Assembly: GCA_031769625.1 (NCBI GenBank)
Contig: JAUIMM010000171.1
Span: 1,488,001 to 1,552,000 of the forward strand
Origin: Taudactylus pleione
Lineage: Eukaryota > Chordata > Amphibia > Anura > Myobatrachidae
Reading direction: 5' to 3'
Length of the DNA: 64,000 nucleotides
The translations under genes and the position numbers were made by a program. Positions 21,640-33,302 of the stretch are shown here, piece by piece. The first letter of the stretch is position 1. Each line of letters opens with the position of its first letter. The notes beneath the pieces were generated by a model. It was not told where the DNA came from, made no database searches, and worked only from the letters and a program-made list of their open reading frames with translations.

Positions 21640-24020
21640 GGTTGCCAATCAGCAGAGACCGTGGCTGGAGCTAAATTCAATATGCTGTGCCGCCGCCGAG
21701 GAGTGAGGAGAAGAGGCGGGAGCAGTGCTGGTCAGAAGAGTGCAGAGCGGCACTGGTCAGCAGGGTGCAGCGCTGGTCAGCAGAGTGCAGTGAGGCACTG
21801 GTCAACAGAGTGCAGTGTGGCACTTGTCAGCAGAGTGCAGTGCGGAGTGGTGTCGTGCTAGAAGATGATTTGGGAGGGACTTGGAGGTGAGCTGGTAGCT
21901 GTGGTGTGAGGGCAGGTGAGCGGGTAGCTGTAATGGGAGGGCAGGGGAGATGTGAGGACTGGTGAGCTGGGAGCTGTGCTGTGAGGTGGGAGGGCAGGTG
22001 AGCTGGGAGCTGTGTTGGGAGGTGGGAGGGCAGGTGAGCTGGGAGCTGTACTGGGAGGGCAGGGGAGCTGTACTGGGAGGTGTGCTGTGAGCTGGGAGGT
22101 GTGCTGTGAGGGCAGGTGAGCTGGGAGCTGTGCTGGGAGGTGTGAGGGCAGGTGCACTGTGAAGGGAGGAAGTGGGGTTACGCCCCTAATTGGCTGCAGC
22201 TGGAGCTAAATTCAATATGTTGCACCGAGGAGTGATGAGAAGATGCAGGAGCAGCGCCGGTCAGAAGAATGCAGAGTGGCACTGATCAGCAGGGTGCAGC
22301 GCCGGTCAGCAAAGTGCAGTGCAGCACTGGTCAGCAAAGTGCAGTGCGGCACTGGTCAGCAGAGTGCAGCGTGGAGTGGTTTGTGCTGGAAGATGACCTG
22401 GGAGGGACTTGGAGGTGAGCTGATAGCTGTGGTGTGAGGGTAGGTGAAGTGGGTAGCTGTAATGGGATGGTAGGGGAGCTGTAATGGGAGGTATGAGGGC
22501 AGGTGAGATGTGAGGGCTGGTGAGCTGTGCTGTGAGGTGGGAGGGCAGGTGAGCTGGGAGCTGAGGTGGGAGGGTAGGTGAGCTGAGAGCTGAGGTGGGA
22601 GGGTAGGTGAGCTGGGAGCTGAGGTGAGAGGGTAGTTGAGCTGAGAGCTGATGTGGGAGGGTAGGTGAGCTGGGAGCTGAGGTGAGTGAGTAGGTGAGCT
22701 GAGAACTGTGCTGTGAGGTGGGAGGGCAGGTGAGCTGGGAGCTGTGCTGTGAGGTGGAAGGGCAGGTGAGCTGGGAGCTGAGGTGGGAGGGTAGGTGAGC
22801 TGAGAGCTGAGGTGGGAGGGTAGGTGAGCTGGGAGCTGAGGTGAGAGTGTAGGTGAGCTGAGAACTGTGCTGTGAGGTGGAAGGGCAGGTGAGCTGGGAG
22901 CTGTGTTGGGAGGTGGGAAGGCAGGTGAGCTGAGAGCTGTGCGGCAGGTGAGCTGTGAGGGCAGGTGAGCTGGGAGGTGTGAGGGCAGGTGAGCTGGGAG
23001 GTGTGAGGGCAGGTGAGCTGTGATGTGAGCTGGGAGGGCTGGGAGCCCATCTGTGAGGGCAGGTGTGCTGGGAGGTGTGAGGGTGGGTGAGCTGGGAGCT
23101 GTGTTGTGAGCTGTGAGGGCAGGTGAGCTTGGAGCTGATGTGGGAGGGTAGGTGAGCTGAGAGCTGAGGTGGGAGGGTAGGTGAGCTGGGAGCTGAGGTG
23201 AGAGGGTAGTTGAGCTGAGAGCTGATGTGGGAGGGTAGGTGAGCTGGGAGCTGAGGTGAGAGAGTAGGTGAGCTGGGAGCTGTATTGTGAGCTGGGAGGG
23301 CAGGTGAGCTGTGCCTTGAGGTCTGAGGGCAGGTGAGTTGGGAGCTGTACTGGGAGGGCAGGTGAGCTGGGAGCTGAGGTGTGAGGGCAGGTGAGCTGTA
23401 CTGGGAGGTGTGCTATGAGCTGGGAGGTGTGCTGTGATGGCAGGTGAGCTGTGCTGTAAGCTGGGAGGGCAGGTGAGCTGGGAGGTGTGAGGGTAGGTGA
23501 GCTGGGAGCTGTGCCGTAAGCTACGAGTACAGCTGAGCTGGGAGCTGTGCTGGGAGGTGTGAGGGCAGGTGAGCAGGGAGGTGTGAGGGCTGGTGAGCTG
23601 GGAGGTGTGAGGGCAGGTGCGCTGTGACAGGATGAAGTGAGGGTATGCCCCTAATTAGCTGCCGGTCCATGGCTGGAGCTAAATTCAATATGCTGCACTG
23701 AGGAGTGAGGAGAAGAGGTGGGAGCAGCACTGGTCTCTAGAATGCAGAGTGGCACTGGTCAGCAGGGTGCAGCGCCGGTAGGCAGAGTGCAGCACCGGTC
23801 AGCAGAGTGCAGAGCGGCACAGGTCAGCAGAGTGCAGCGTACAATGGTGTGTGCTGGAAGGTGACCTGGGAGGGACTTGGAGGTGAGCTGGTAGCTGTGA
23901 TGGGAGGGCAGGGGAGCTGGGAGGTATTAGCGCAGGGGTGGTGTGAGGGCAGGTGAACTGGGGGTGTGAGGACTGGGAGGTGTGAGGGCTGGAGAGCTGT
24001 GAGTGCAGGAAGTGGGGGTA
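21640..24020. repeat. Nested satellite: ~21-bp and ~30-bp units in three large blocks
   Basis: Three blocks each open with ggagctaaattcaatatg (21668, 22202, 23677), followed by several copies of a 21-bp unit (gcactggtcagcagagtgca type), a single-copy linker and then an array of ~30-bp units (gtgagctgggagctg, gaggtgggagggcag). The second block's ~30-bp array is much longer (about 1.2 kb) than the first (~250 bp). Strongly G-rich on the plus strand. Long minus-strand Pro/Ser/Leu frames here are repeat artefacts. Confidence 0.9.
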
Positions 24021-24195
24021 TGGAAATATAAGGGGGGCTCAGGAATGGGCCTGGCTAAGTAAAACCCCCCTGATATTTCCACACCCTCACTTCAAAATTT
24101 CCACTTCGACCACTGGCCCAAACCAAACCAAAACACCCCCTGCCCCACTGTATCACAAAAATGTATGCTATTCCCCTCCAGTTCACCTACTAAAA
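24021..24195. other. Spacer between satellite and dispersed repeat
   Basis: No feature recognised. Confidence 0.4.
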
Positions 24196-24731
24196 ACGGA
24201 ACGTGGACTAAAAGGCAGCTATGTTTGTGCACCCAAGTGAAGCCACTGTACACCCCCTGCAAGAGGCCACCAACTGACATTGCTCAGCAAGTTGACATTC
24301 CCTATCTCTATAATGGGGCATTTGTGGGCTAATAGTTTAAAAACTATCTCAATTACCTGAACCCCAAAAGGCCCTACCCTGGAACAAGAGCTACCTAATA
24401 GAACAAACCCTAAGTCTAAATTCGTCCCCTACCCTGACTTATTCCTTCCCAAAAATCCCCCATAGACTACAGCAGAAAAGTGGTACTAATTGAAAGTACC
24501 CGAAAAAACTGACAGTTGGAACTTTAGATTACTCCCAAATCCTATTTTTTTATTTTTTTTACCCTGAAATTTGGCATGCAGCTTCGAGTGACAGTTCTAT
24601 CCTTCCCTGCCAAATTTCAGCTCGGTACATCTAAATGCTTTTGAGGTGCAGCCCTTTAAACATCATGCCCCCACCTCAGGTACTCTCTATGGGAAAATGC
24701 AGTTTTTTCTTCGATTCAGCTTTAATATAAG
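24196..24731. repeat. Dispersed repeat, copy 2
   Basis: Direct-orientation relative of 20949-21298, longer by ~190 bp in its middle (~24410-24590), so one copy has an insertion or the other a deletion. Confidence 0.75.
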
Positions 24732-24738
24732 GGCACAA

Positions 24739-24741
<3 letters not shown>

Positions 24742-24796
<55 letters not shown>
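24742..24796. repeat. (TA)n microsatellite
   Basis: Uninterrupted alternating T and A for about 55 bases. Confidence 0.97.
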
Positions 24797-24799
<3 letters not shown>

Positions 24800-25668
24800 A
24801 CAAAACATGGAAGGATCCAAAGCCACAGTGTCCCTAATGATATATTTGTACTTTACTTACTGCCTATCTACTTATTTCCGCAAAAGTAAAGGACTTGCAA
24901 TGGCCATAAACCCTTTTTTTGAGAAGGGGTCCTTCAGATATCAACCTATTTCAAGTGAATGATATGTGTATAAGATTCAAAAATTATATTTAGCACAGCA
25001 GGATGACCAGAGATACTCCAAGTAAATTGATGATAGGACAAGGGGGAATACCTGTATCAGAGAAAGTCCTGGGCAGTCATCTGTTAACAGAACAAGTTCT
25101 CAAGTGAACTGCTAAAGTTTTAAAGCAAACAGATAGTGGTTGTAACAATTTATTATGTGATTGAAGTGTACTCTGTAACAAAGGTTCCAAAGGACATTCT
25201 TTTTGCAAGACTTGTTAATTATTATACTTTATTATTAAAGGTGTAAAATACTATTGTGAAAGTTTGACGTGAAAGAATAATTTTTCATATATGCATCATT
25301 TTTATTTGTAGAACAAGTGCTTCACTAAAGTGGTAAATTTCATGCTGCGTAGTTATTGTAGAATGTATATAGAGTATGATGTGGCCTACTGTGATTGCAT
25401 AAGCATAATGCCCCCTAGGATTGTGCTTATCAGGTATAATGCTACTAATGTTACATATCCAGGTTGGCGTAAGTGTGTGTGACATTTGGAGTTGGAAGAG
25501 CTGTGAATTTCGGAGTCATGTGATTCAATTTATTGTGGAGTCTTAGAAGCAGGTGAGTGGAAGAGTGTGAGGAATTATATTTTGAGATCCATAAAATGTG
25601 ACAATTTAAGAGGGAAGTACAGAGCGAGAGAGAAAATATGTGAGGCTCCACAGTTCAAGTAAAGACAC
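24797..25668. other. Anonymous AT-rich DNA
   Basis: No ORF of note, no inverted ends found. Confidence 0.5.
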
Positions 25669-26439
25669 TGGGGCATATTAATTAAACTTTTTTGTGGAAA
25701 ATCTTCAGAATACTGCAGTTTTCAAAGGATTTACAAATGAAGTATTGGTGGTATTATAAAAATATCTGCATTTGCAGTCCCCATAGGATTCTGTGATATG
25801 AAAAAATATATCAAGCTCTAAAATGTTTAGCCGTTTGGAACATGCCTCCCTGTAACTACTGCCATGTTTTGATGGTGTCAGCCAGGGCTGATTTAAGATT
25901 TTTGGGGGCCCCAGCACATTTAACTTGTGGGGGTCACTACCAATAAAATTTCCACTAAGATATGCCGGTGATGTTATTAAAAAGTATAATATGTAAATAC
26001 TACCTGCAACACAAATGTGTTAAACACATTGTAGTGCCCCAAGTTCACATATGCTTCAGTGCCCACACAATGACGATATAACTATGAATGGGGGACCCAG
26101 TGTATGTAGGTCCCTGTGCTACCACCTCAGCTGGCCTGCTGTTAATCTGGCTCAGTTGTCTGATACTGTGCAATTTATTTCAGAGAAGAATCTAAAGGAT
26201 TCCTCTAACGCAATAACCACTCATGCGAGGGCGGTCTAATGGCCGAGCAGTAGCTCTACCGTTTCTAAACCGGTAAGTAAAGTGATTGTGTAAGTAATCA
26301 CTTTACTTTTTATACTTTGCAGGGAGCCTATATTCCTGCATGAAAGCATAATACATATCCCCACTATTATTGCCACAATATGCTGTGATAGGAAATTATA
26401 CTTATAGGGCAACAGCGCAAGGCTTGATAATATGCCCCA
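25669..26439. mobile_element. MITE with tggggcatatta ends
   Basis: The left end tggggcatattaattaa pairs with the right end cttgataatatgcccca. The interior contains a likely second insertion beginning cagggctgatttaag at 25883 and ending near 26138-26150 (hAT-like CAGGG start, no clear 8-bp duplication), and a 12-bp-stem hairpin at ~26276-26309. Confidence 0.6.
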
Positions 26440-26900
26440 CAGAGAAATAAGGTGAGTGGTATTGCAGAGCATTATCTACACAGCATGAAACTTCCCACAT
26501 CCAGTAGAAATACAAGCAAACAACTTATTTGAGTGACTCGTCCTACAAATTCAATAGTGCAAATATTTGACATCAACATCCAGCTTTAACAATAGCCTTT
26601 TATACAGCAATTTCAGGTTTCCTTCATATTTGCCTTCTCCAATTAGTCAAGTGTGTAGCACATAGTTAAATCACAAGATTGCTGTCTAGACAAGGTTGGT
26701 CCCCATACTAGTAGGCCCAGACACATTGGCACATTTGAAAGCAGGAGCAATCTAAATGGGTGGGGATGCTTACATCTGGTGCACTGCCTCTTTATTATCA
26801 CTGATATCCATCCAGCTCTCATGACAGCTGTAGGGAGGCGATCCTCGAGGAGTGGCTAATCTGGAGTGGCGACTGCATCATTTCATTTCATTTACAATAC
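26440..26900. other. Anonymous DNA
   Basis: No gene or repeat structure recognised. Confidence 0.4.
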
Positions 26901-27095
26901 CAGTGAGGTGCGGTCAGGTGAGGCAGAGCCTTTCCTGTCATACTTCAGTATACTCCAGAGTTTTGAATATAAAAATTATAAGAAAAATGTAAAGAAAATA
27001 TTATATAAATATCTTCTTTGTATTATTCTAATCATTTTTGTAGTCAAAACTCTGGAGTAAAAAGTGTATGACAGGTGAGGCACTGCCTCCCATGT
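26901..27095. mobile_element. ~190-bp MITE with long inverted repeats
   Basis: The left arm (ggtgaggcagagcctttcct, tgtcatac, actccagagttttga) pairs with the right arm (tcaaaactctggagt, gtatgacaggtgaggcactg). The arms face each other across a short AT-rich centre. Confidence 0.75.
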
Positions 27096-27889
27096 CTACA
27101 TTTTCCTGAACAAAACATACCAAATTTCCAGCGCAATACACTGCTGCACCTTTGTATAATGCCCACATGTACCCTCGGGTTCATATATGTATCTGTAAAT
27201 CTGGCTCTGATACTAGCCAGTGCGTCCCCAGCCTTTTACCTCTCCACACGTCACTGTACAGTACATAACTACATTTACTAAGGGAAGCAGAGTATGTACC
27301 CATATTGCAATTTAGGAGTTTCTAAAAAAATATCTGTACATCAATAAAAACTTGACTTGTAGATTTTGTTACTAATTACAAGGTGGCACCTTGTCCATGC
27401 TCAGCCTCTCAGTGAGAGTAGAACAACTTGCTCCACTGAAACCAAAAGCATCCTGAATGGGACGGGGTGTCTTTATTAGCAGGGTATAGCACAGTGAGCC
27501 AGTGCACATGACCTATTGGCAGGGTGACCAGTGAAGGACACTGGGGTCTGTAATTTGTGAGTGAGTACAGCTGATGGATGGAGCGGAGAGGGGTGCAATA
27601 CAGCTCACCATCCGATGACTGTATATAGCTTATGGGTATCAGTGCAGGATGCTGTAACAGCGGTAATTGCAGGTAATGGCGCCAGGTCTCTCAGAGCTAG
27701 GTGGGACATGTCCATCTCCCACTGCGTCACTCTCTCAAAGTAAAGACAAGATGGCCACTCACATGCTCAGTAGCAACTTCAGTGCTCCTTCTGGAACAGG
27801 AAATTAAGCCTCCCTGGAAGAATAAAATGAAGTCTGCGCAGTATCGCACTCCCTTATCAACAGTTCTAGGATTAGGTTTCCTATAGAGG
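27096..27889. other. Anonymous DNA
   Basis: Short open frames only; no recognised domain or repeat. Confidence 0.4.
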
Positions 27890-27890
27890 A

Positions 27891-28020
27891 CAGTGGGGGA
27901 CATGAAAGAAGCACTGAAGCTGTATTAGCGCACGTTATGTGCGCTGATACTACTTCTCCCCGATGTATGATTGGGGGTTTGGTGGTAAATGACAGGGGTG
28001 CTATGAAAAGGGGTGCTTTT
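27891..28020. mobile_element. Hairpin-array element, truncated copy
   Basis: Begins cagtgggggacatgaaagaa, then has the terminal hairpin (tatcagcg/cgctgata type) and the segment down to ctatgaaaaggggtgct, matching the first ~130 bases of the 32484-33057 element in the same orientation. The rest is missing. Confidence 0.8.
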
Positions 28021-30360
28021 TTTATATACACACATACTTTGCACTCATATTTACTGTTTTGCACTCATATCAAGAAGCACCTAACACTTCACGGTGAATG
28101 TGATCGTTCATGTTACAACTGGATCCCCCTTTTTTAAAGGACCTTTTTAATACTGTATATTATTATCATTATTACTATTATTATCATTATAATCTACTAT
28201 CTATCTCTATAACTTTATTTAACTATTGGTACCTGTGTCTTTTGACAAGGTATAAACCTGATCTTCTATTATAAGGTATTTGTACAGATTTCAAGGGTGC
28301 ACTTCATGAATCTTAGGGGTAATTATCTAATTTCATTCTATATATAAGAAGTTCTTAATTTTAGTGATGTCTTTAACTCATGTCACGTACTAGATGACGT
28401 TTATTAATTTAGATGCCATCCTCAGATTTATATATTTATATATTGGATCTTTTAATTTATTTGTTTTCTCCTGGGGATTATTACCTAAATATACCTTCAG
28501 ACCTTTTTACTTTTTAAAAAATATATATTTTTATTTTTATTCTCATATACATTTATATATGGTTAGATGACTGATCAGTATATGACTGGCAATCCTCTAT
28601 AAGAAACGACTGTAATTCTCTGTGGATTCCGTCTATAGCACAATATTCAGGGATATATTAATTAGCTAACTAAATAAGTCATTTACTATAAAAGTAACTG
28701 CTGATCACGGAACTTTTAACTTTGACCAGTCTCCCTCTGACACTAGTTAACAAATCCCGGGTGAACAGACATGAGTGGCTATGTGAGCCGTCACTCATTA
28801 ACAACCTCCGTGGATTGGGTGTCGCCCACCATCAGCTATTTAAGATATGATAGGATGAAATATACATCCATTAGCTAAGGCTCCCAACGATTGGCTATGG
28901 AGCCTCATATGACGGCACTGCCCTCAAACAGCGTTAGGATTCCAGGTGATCAAGCCCCACCGGGCGAAATGTTCATCTTGCTGTTTCTTTCCCCGCTATC
29001 AATGTCTTGCATGCGGGGACAGTGTTACCTTGAGCTATAGGAAAACTTACTTGGCACAGACTTTCAGGTATTCCTCTCTGTGTAGACAGTCCTCAAATGG
29101 TGAATTTCGGCCCTGCAATGTCCTTTGTGATATCAGGGACCATCTAACACCTGGCATGTGAGTCTGACTGTCTACACGCTACTGTTGTTTCCATCAGCAC
29201 AGCTACTGGCACCTCTCTCATCCTGTGTCCTCTCTTTGTAAGACGCTGGAAAGCAGAGGGTAACAGAACATCTGTGTGCTGTACTATTCACAACTCTGTC
29301 TTAATGCTCTCTAAAATTGCTCATAAGAAAACTTATATAAATACATTTTTACAATGTTTTCTTTATACATATGAGAAACTGCTTATATTTTGTAGAGTAG
29401 GTTTTTGACATACACCTACCTGCTCTGGAAATTTAGATATTGTGTTCAAGGGCAGTTATTTCTCTCCTTGTAATTTGCTATTATTTCTATATCAAAGGTA
29501 AAAAGATTTTATGCTATATATGATTTAATTACATGAAATTGAGCATTTCGATACAACTTTTGATTACTATCAACAAATTGTTGCGAACCATATGTTCTCG
29601 ATACTTGGATACTGTGCATAAGGGAAGTTATGTAATTTCCACTGTAATCAGTTATTTTTTATTATTTACATGTCAATATACAAGAAACTGAGAATTTATG
29701 TTATACATGATATGATCACATAGAATTGAGAGTCTTTCACACAGATTTGTTACACCTTTGACTATTGTCAAACGATCTGCTTTGAACTATATGTGCTCTA
29801 AAGAATATTTTCTTCATTATTTATTCAATTACATGAAAACGCTGAATCTAACTTTGCCGACAATCCAGTTTTGATTTAACAGATAATGTATTTCTGTCAT
29901 TATAATTGTAAACAAATTGTAGAACTTTTTTTAATAATTACAGTACAATTGCTATCCGGGTGGACTCATGATGCTTTAGTGTCATTATGCCCTTTAATTT
30001 TAAAATGTATCATATGTTCATATATTTTTGTTAATTAATCTATATATCAAATGAGTGCTCCCCAAAAAAGGAATTTCTTGTTTGTTTAGCTCTTGCTAAA
30101 AAATCTTTATGAGTAGTTGTACTTATTCCTTGGAGCACCGCCAAAACATAAGCTTGCAACTTAGACTACGGTCTTCAACAAGCAATTATTTGGTACTTAA
30201 ATGTCTATTTTGAAAATATTGCTAAAGTCCAGTGCCGAATCATCCTAAATGGTTGATATATAGGGTTGGCAAGTATGTAATGAATGCCATGTCAAGGCAT
30301 GTTTGGGCTCTTCTGCTCTGCTAAATATTAGAACATTTTATATAGTTTATTACTACACAA
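28021..30360. other. Anonymous AT-rich DNA with an old ~180-bp tandem duplication
   Basis: No coding signal. A block at ~29440-29545 (tgttcaagggcagttat ... catgaaattgag) recurs in diverged form at ~29612-29730 (tgcataagggaagttat ... catagaattgag). The stretch 28700-29260 is GC-richer and has the look of a retroelement UTR (ccaccgggcgaaa near 28958), but I cannot assign it. Confidence 0.4.
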
Positions 30361-30361
30361 T

Positions 30362-30928
30362 GGGGTAGATGTATTATAGCGGCACTTACCGTGCCGCTAT
30401 AACACTACCCGCTTCGCCTCTTTACCGAGGCGAAGCAGGAAGCACTACCGATGAGATGTATAAACATCTCATTGGCCGGAGAGGGGAAGCGTTAACTCCC
30501 CCCTCCGGCGCTACCCGCTAGAGACAACAGCGCATCAGCCTAGTGCTGATCCGCTGTGTCTCTTCCCGGCCGGCTCCACTGAGCATGCGCGGGATCTCGC
30601 AAGTATCGCGAGATCCCCGCGTGGAGCCTGGAGCCGGCAGCCACCGCAGCAGGGACAGCGCTGTTCCTGCTGTGGGGATAGGCTAGCGCCAGGCTGTAGC
30701 TGTCGGTAACGACAGCTACAGCCGGCCGAACGGTCAGATGTTGTGACCGTTCGTACATAGCCCAGGCTATCGGTGCTGCTATCTTGTAGATAGCAGCGCC
30801 GATAATGACAGGGGCGCATAGCGCCCCTGTAAATTACCGCCCAGACCCCCGATCATACATTGGGGAGAAGCGGTATCAGCGTACATAACGTGCGCTGATA
30901 CCGCTTCTGGGCTTCGTACATCTACCCC
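30362..30928. mobile_element. Hairpin-array element, full copy A (567 bp)
   Basis: Ends ggggtagatgta...tacatctacccc, flanked by a 3-bp duplication aat (30359-30361, 30929-30931). The interior is a chain of separate, mostly perfect hairpins: tatagcggcac arm 11 bp, gcttcgcctc 10, atgagatgt 9, ccggagagggg ~10, ggatctcgc 9, cagcagg...cctgctg (near-palindrome of 26), tgtagctgtcg 11, cgaacggtca 10, gctgctatct 10, aggggcgc 8, agcggtatcagcg 13. Loops are 3-11 bases. No ORF is supported. Copy B at 32484-33057 lies in the opposite orientation. Confidence 0.9.
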
Positions 30929-30931
30929 AAT

Positions 30932-31886
30932 GTACCTCTTCTGCTGACAGTGAGTTCTTTACAAAATGGGCATAATAAAAAGCTTTCCAGCTCCACATCA
31001 GCAGCATATGCTCCAGGGTGACGCCAAGTGCAAAAGACACGCTTTCTTACAGCAGATATGCATATTTCTGCACGACTGTAGAACAGCATTTGCGTTAATA
31101 TGGTTTTACTGTAGTAAGACTGCCCCTTGTTCTGCTTCTCCAGTTGTGAAGAGCCACAATTGCCAGATCAGCACAGGTCTCCAATCATGCAATCACTTGC
31201 TTTTGGTTTGTGATAATGCACAGGATGAATTCACACAAGCTATGATACACAAACCGACATAGCACTCAGTCTGCATCAGTCCCATTATGTATACACTATA
31301 CAGTGTGCACATGCTGAGAAATATCCACTGGATGCCCCTGGGTCATGTACCAGGTGACAGACTGACAAACCTACTTATCTAATCTCACTGTTTTTAAGTA
31401 AGTGGATAACCTAAGCTGCTCTATAAATAACCCCAATAGCTTTATATACTAAAATAAAATAATATATGAGCACAAAACAAACATAGGATTATGCATTAAG
31501 GCTCAATATTTATAAGTGATAAGAATTCTATACCTACCCTTGAAGCCTCTACAGTTCTTCTAATGGTGATATTACAAGGAACAAGACCAATGCTATAACT
31601 GCATTTATTTAATGAGCTTTATTCATCTGTTACAGCTTACAAGCTGCAGATGGGTAGTAAGGAATTTCCAACACTGCCTATAGCTTGTTATGGCAGCATT
31701 TAATCATGCTTTTAATTTTCTCGAAACAGTTGTAACATTCGCTGTGTATTTTATTGCATGGACTTTAATATATCCAGCAATCTACAAAAAACCTAAATTG
31801 CTAGGACGTGCTTATAAATTTAATAAGAGCAAAATATCTTGTAGTGCTAAAAATCTTCACTGTTTATATTATGCTTCAACACACTG
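30932..31886. other. Anonymous DNA
   Basis: No gene, TIR or tandem structure recognised. Confidence 0.45.
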
Positions 31887-32407
31887 AGGCTAATACATAG
31901 GTGGGAGCAAAACAAAAAAGGAACAAATGTGCACTTTGGTAAAAACCAAGTTGTACTGAAGGAGGGGCAAATTTAACTACTGACGTTTCTCGTCATTGGA
32001 CCCTGCCCTGTCATACTGTGTGATTCGTGGGTCTATTATCATAGAATCATGTCATATTGGAACTGACCCACGATTGGCGACATTTTTCTCCCCATAATGC
32101 ACATTTCACTAGGAAGTGGGATGTGGGAGGAACACATGCCAGTCTCCTCCTATCCTCAGTCCAGGGTATACATATGAATGTATAATATGTATAACAAACC
32201 CACTTACAAATACTGTGTTTGCCCTTAGTACTCTAAATTGCAGCATTACAATAAAGCTGCCCAGCATTTATGGGCTACATGTAAAAGCAGCCAGTATATA
32301 TACCCAACATGGAAAATGTATTTGCACCCCTTATATTGAAACATTGTTGGTTCGAGGAGCAATGTTGCTCCTTTTTTTCCCTTTGCTCCCAACTCTGTAT
32401 CAGGCCC
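31887..32407. mobile_element. ~520-bp MITE, tgggagcaaa ends
   Basis: The left end ggctaatacataggtgggag, followed by caaaacaaaaaagga, pairs with the right end ttttttccctttgctccc followed by aactctgtatcaggccc. It holds an inner hairpin (cgtgggtc ... gacccacg, ~32027-32073). The arms have diverged. Confidence 0.6.
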
Positions 32408-32483
32408 ATTATATTAACAGTAATATTAGCAGTTGTTTATATAGCACTAGTATATTCTGTTGTACTTTACAATTGATAACAGT

Positions 32484-33057
32484 GGGGAAGATGTAAGAAG
32501 CCCAGAAACGGTATCAGCACACGTTATATGCGCTGATACCGCTTCTCCCCGATGTATGATCGGGGGTCTGGGCGGTAAATGACAGGGATGCTATGAAAAG
32601 GGGTGCTGTCATTTTCGGCGCTGCTATCTACAAGATAGCAGCACCGATAGCCTGGGCTATGTACGAACGGTCAGATCGTCTGACCGTTCGGCCAGCTGTA
32701 GTTGTCGTTACCGACAGCTACAGCCTGGTGCTAGCCTATGCCCACAGCAGGGACAGCGCTGTCCCTGCTGCGGCGGCTGCCGGCTCCAGGGCTCCACACG
32801 GGGATCTCGCAATACTTGCGAGATCCCGCGCATGCTCAGTAGAGCCGGCCGGGACAGAGACACAGCGCATCCGCACTAGGCTGATGTGCTGTTGTCTCTA
32901 ACGGGTAGCGCCAGAGGGGGGAGTTAACGCTCCCCCTCTCTGGCTGATGAGATGTTCTTACATCTCATCGGTAGTGCTTCCTGCTTCGCCTCGGTAAAGA
33001 GGCGAAGCAGGAAGCGGTATAGCGGCACGTTAAGTGCCGCTATCATACATCTACCCC
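32484..33057. mobile_element. Hairpin-array element, full copy B (574 bp)
   Basis: Inverted relative to copy A. Ends gggg...cccc, flanked by agt on both sides (32481-32483, 33058-33060). The same hairpins occur in the same order, with differences mainly in loops and some stems; the cgaacggtca hairpin is extended here to 12 bp (cgaacggtcaga/tctgaccgttcg). The 33-kb end keeps tacatctacccc intact while the other terminus reads ggggaagatgta. Confidence 0.9.
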
Positions 33058-33133
33058 AGTATGCCTTATCAAACTAATTTCATTGTAAGAACATGTATTT
33101 CTGTAGCTTAAAATACACTTCCCAAGTAAGATT

Positions 33134-33302
33134 ATGGGGCCTATGTATCAAAGCTTGATGAGAGATAAAATTGTGAGATATAAATCACCAACCAATCAGC
33201 TTCTAACTTACATTTTATAGGCTGTGTTTGAAAAATGACAGTTAGGAGCCGATTGGTTAATAAAATTGTGAGAGAAAAAGTATTAACTCTCACTCGTGAT
33301 AC
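33134..33302. mobile_element. MITE fragment related to 3613-3810
   Basis: Starts tggggcctatgtatcaaagc and has the central facing pair caaccaatcagctt / gacagttaggagccgattgg. The right terminus is eroded. Confidence 0.6.

Noticed and set aside
22331..23050. 239-codon minus-strand Pro/Ser/His/Leu-rich frame
   Set aside because: Product of the G-rich satellite; the frame stays open because unit lengths are often multiples of three.
25883..26150. hAT MITE nested in the 25669-26439 MITE
   Set aside because: A CAGGG-type start is present, but the right end is ambiguous and no 8-bp duplication was found, so not listed as a separate feature.
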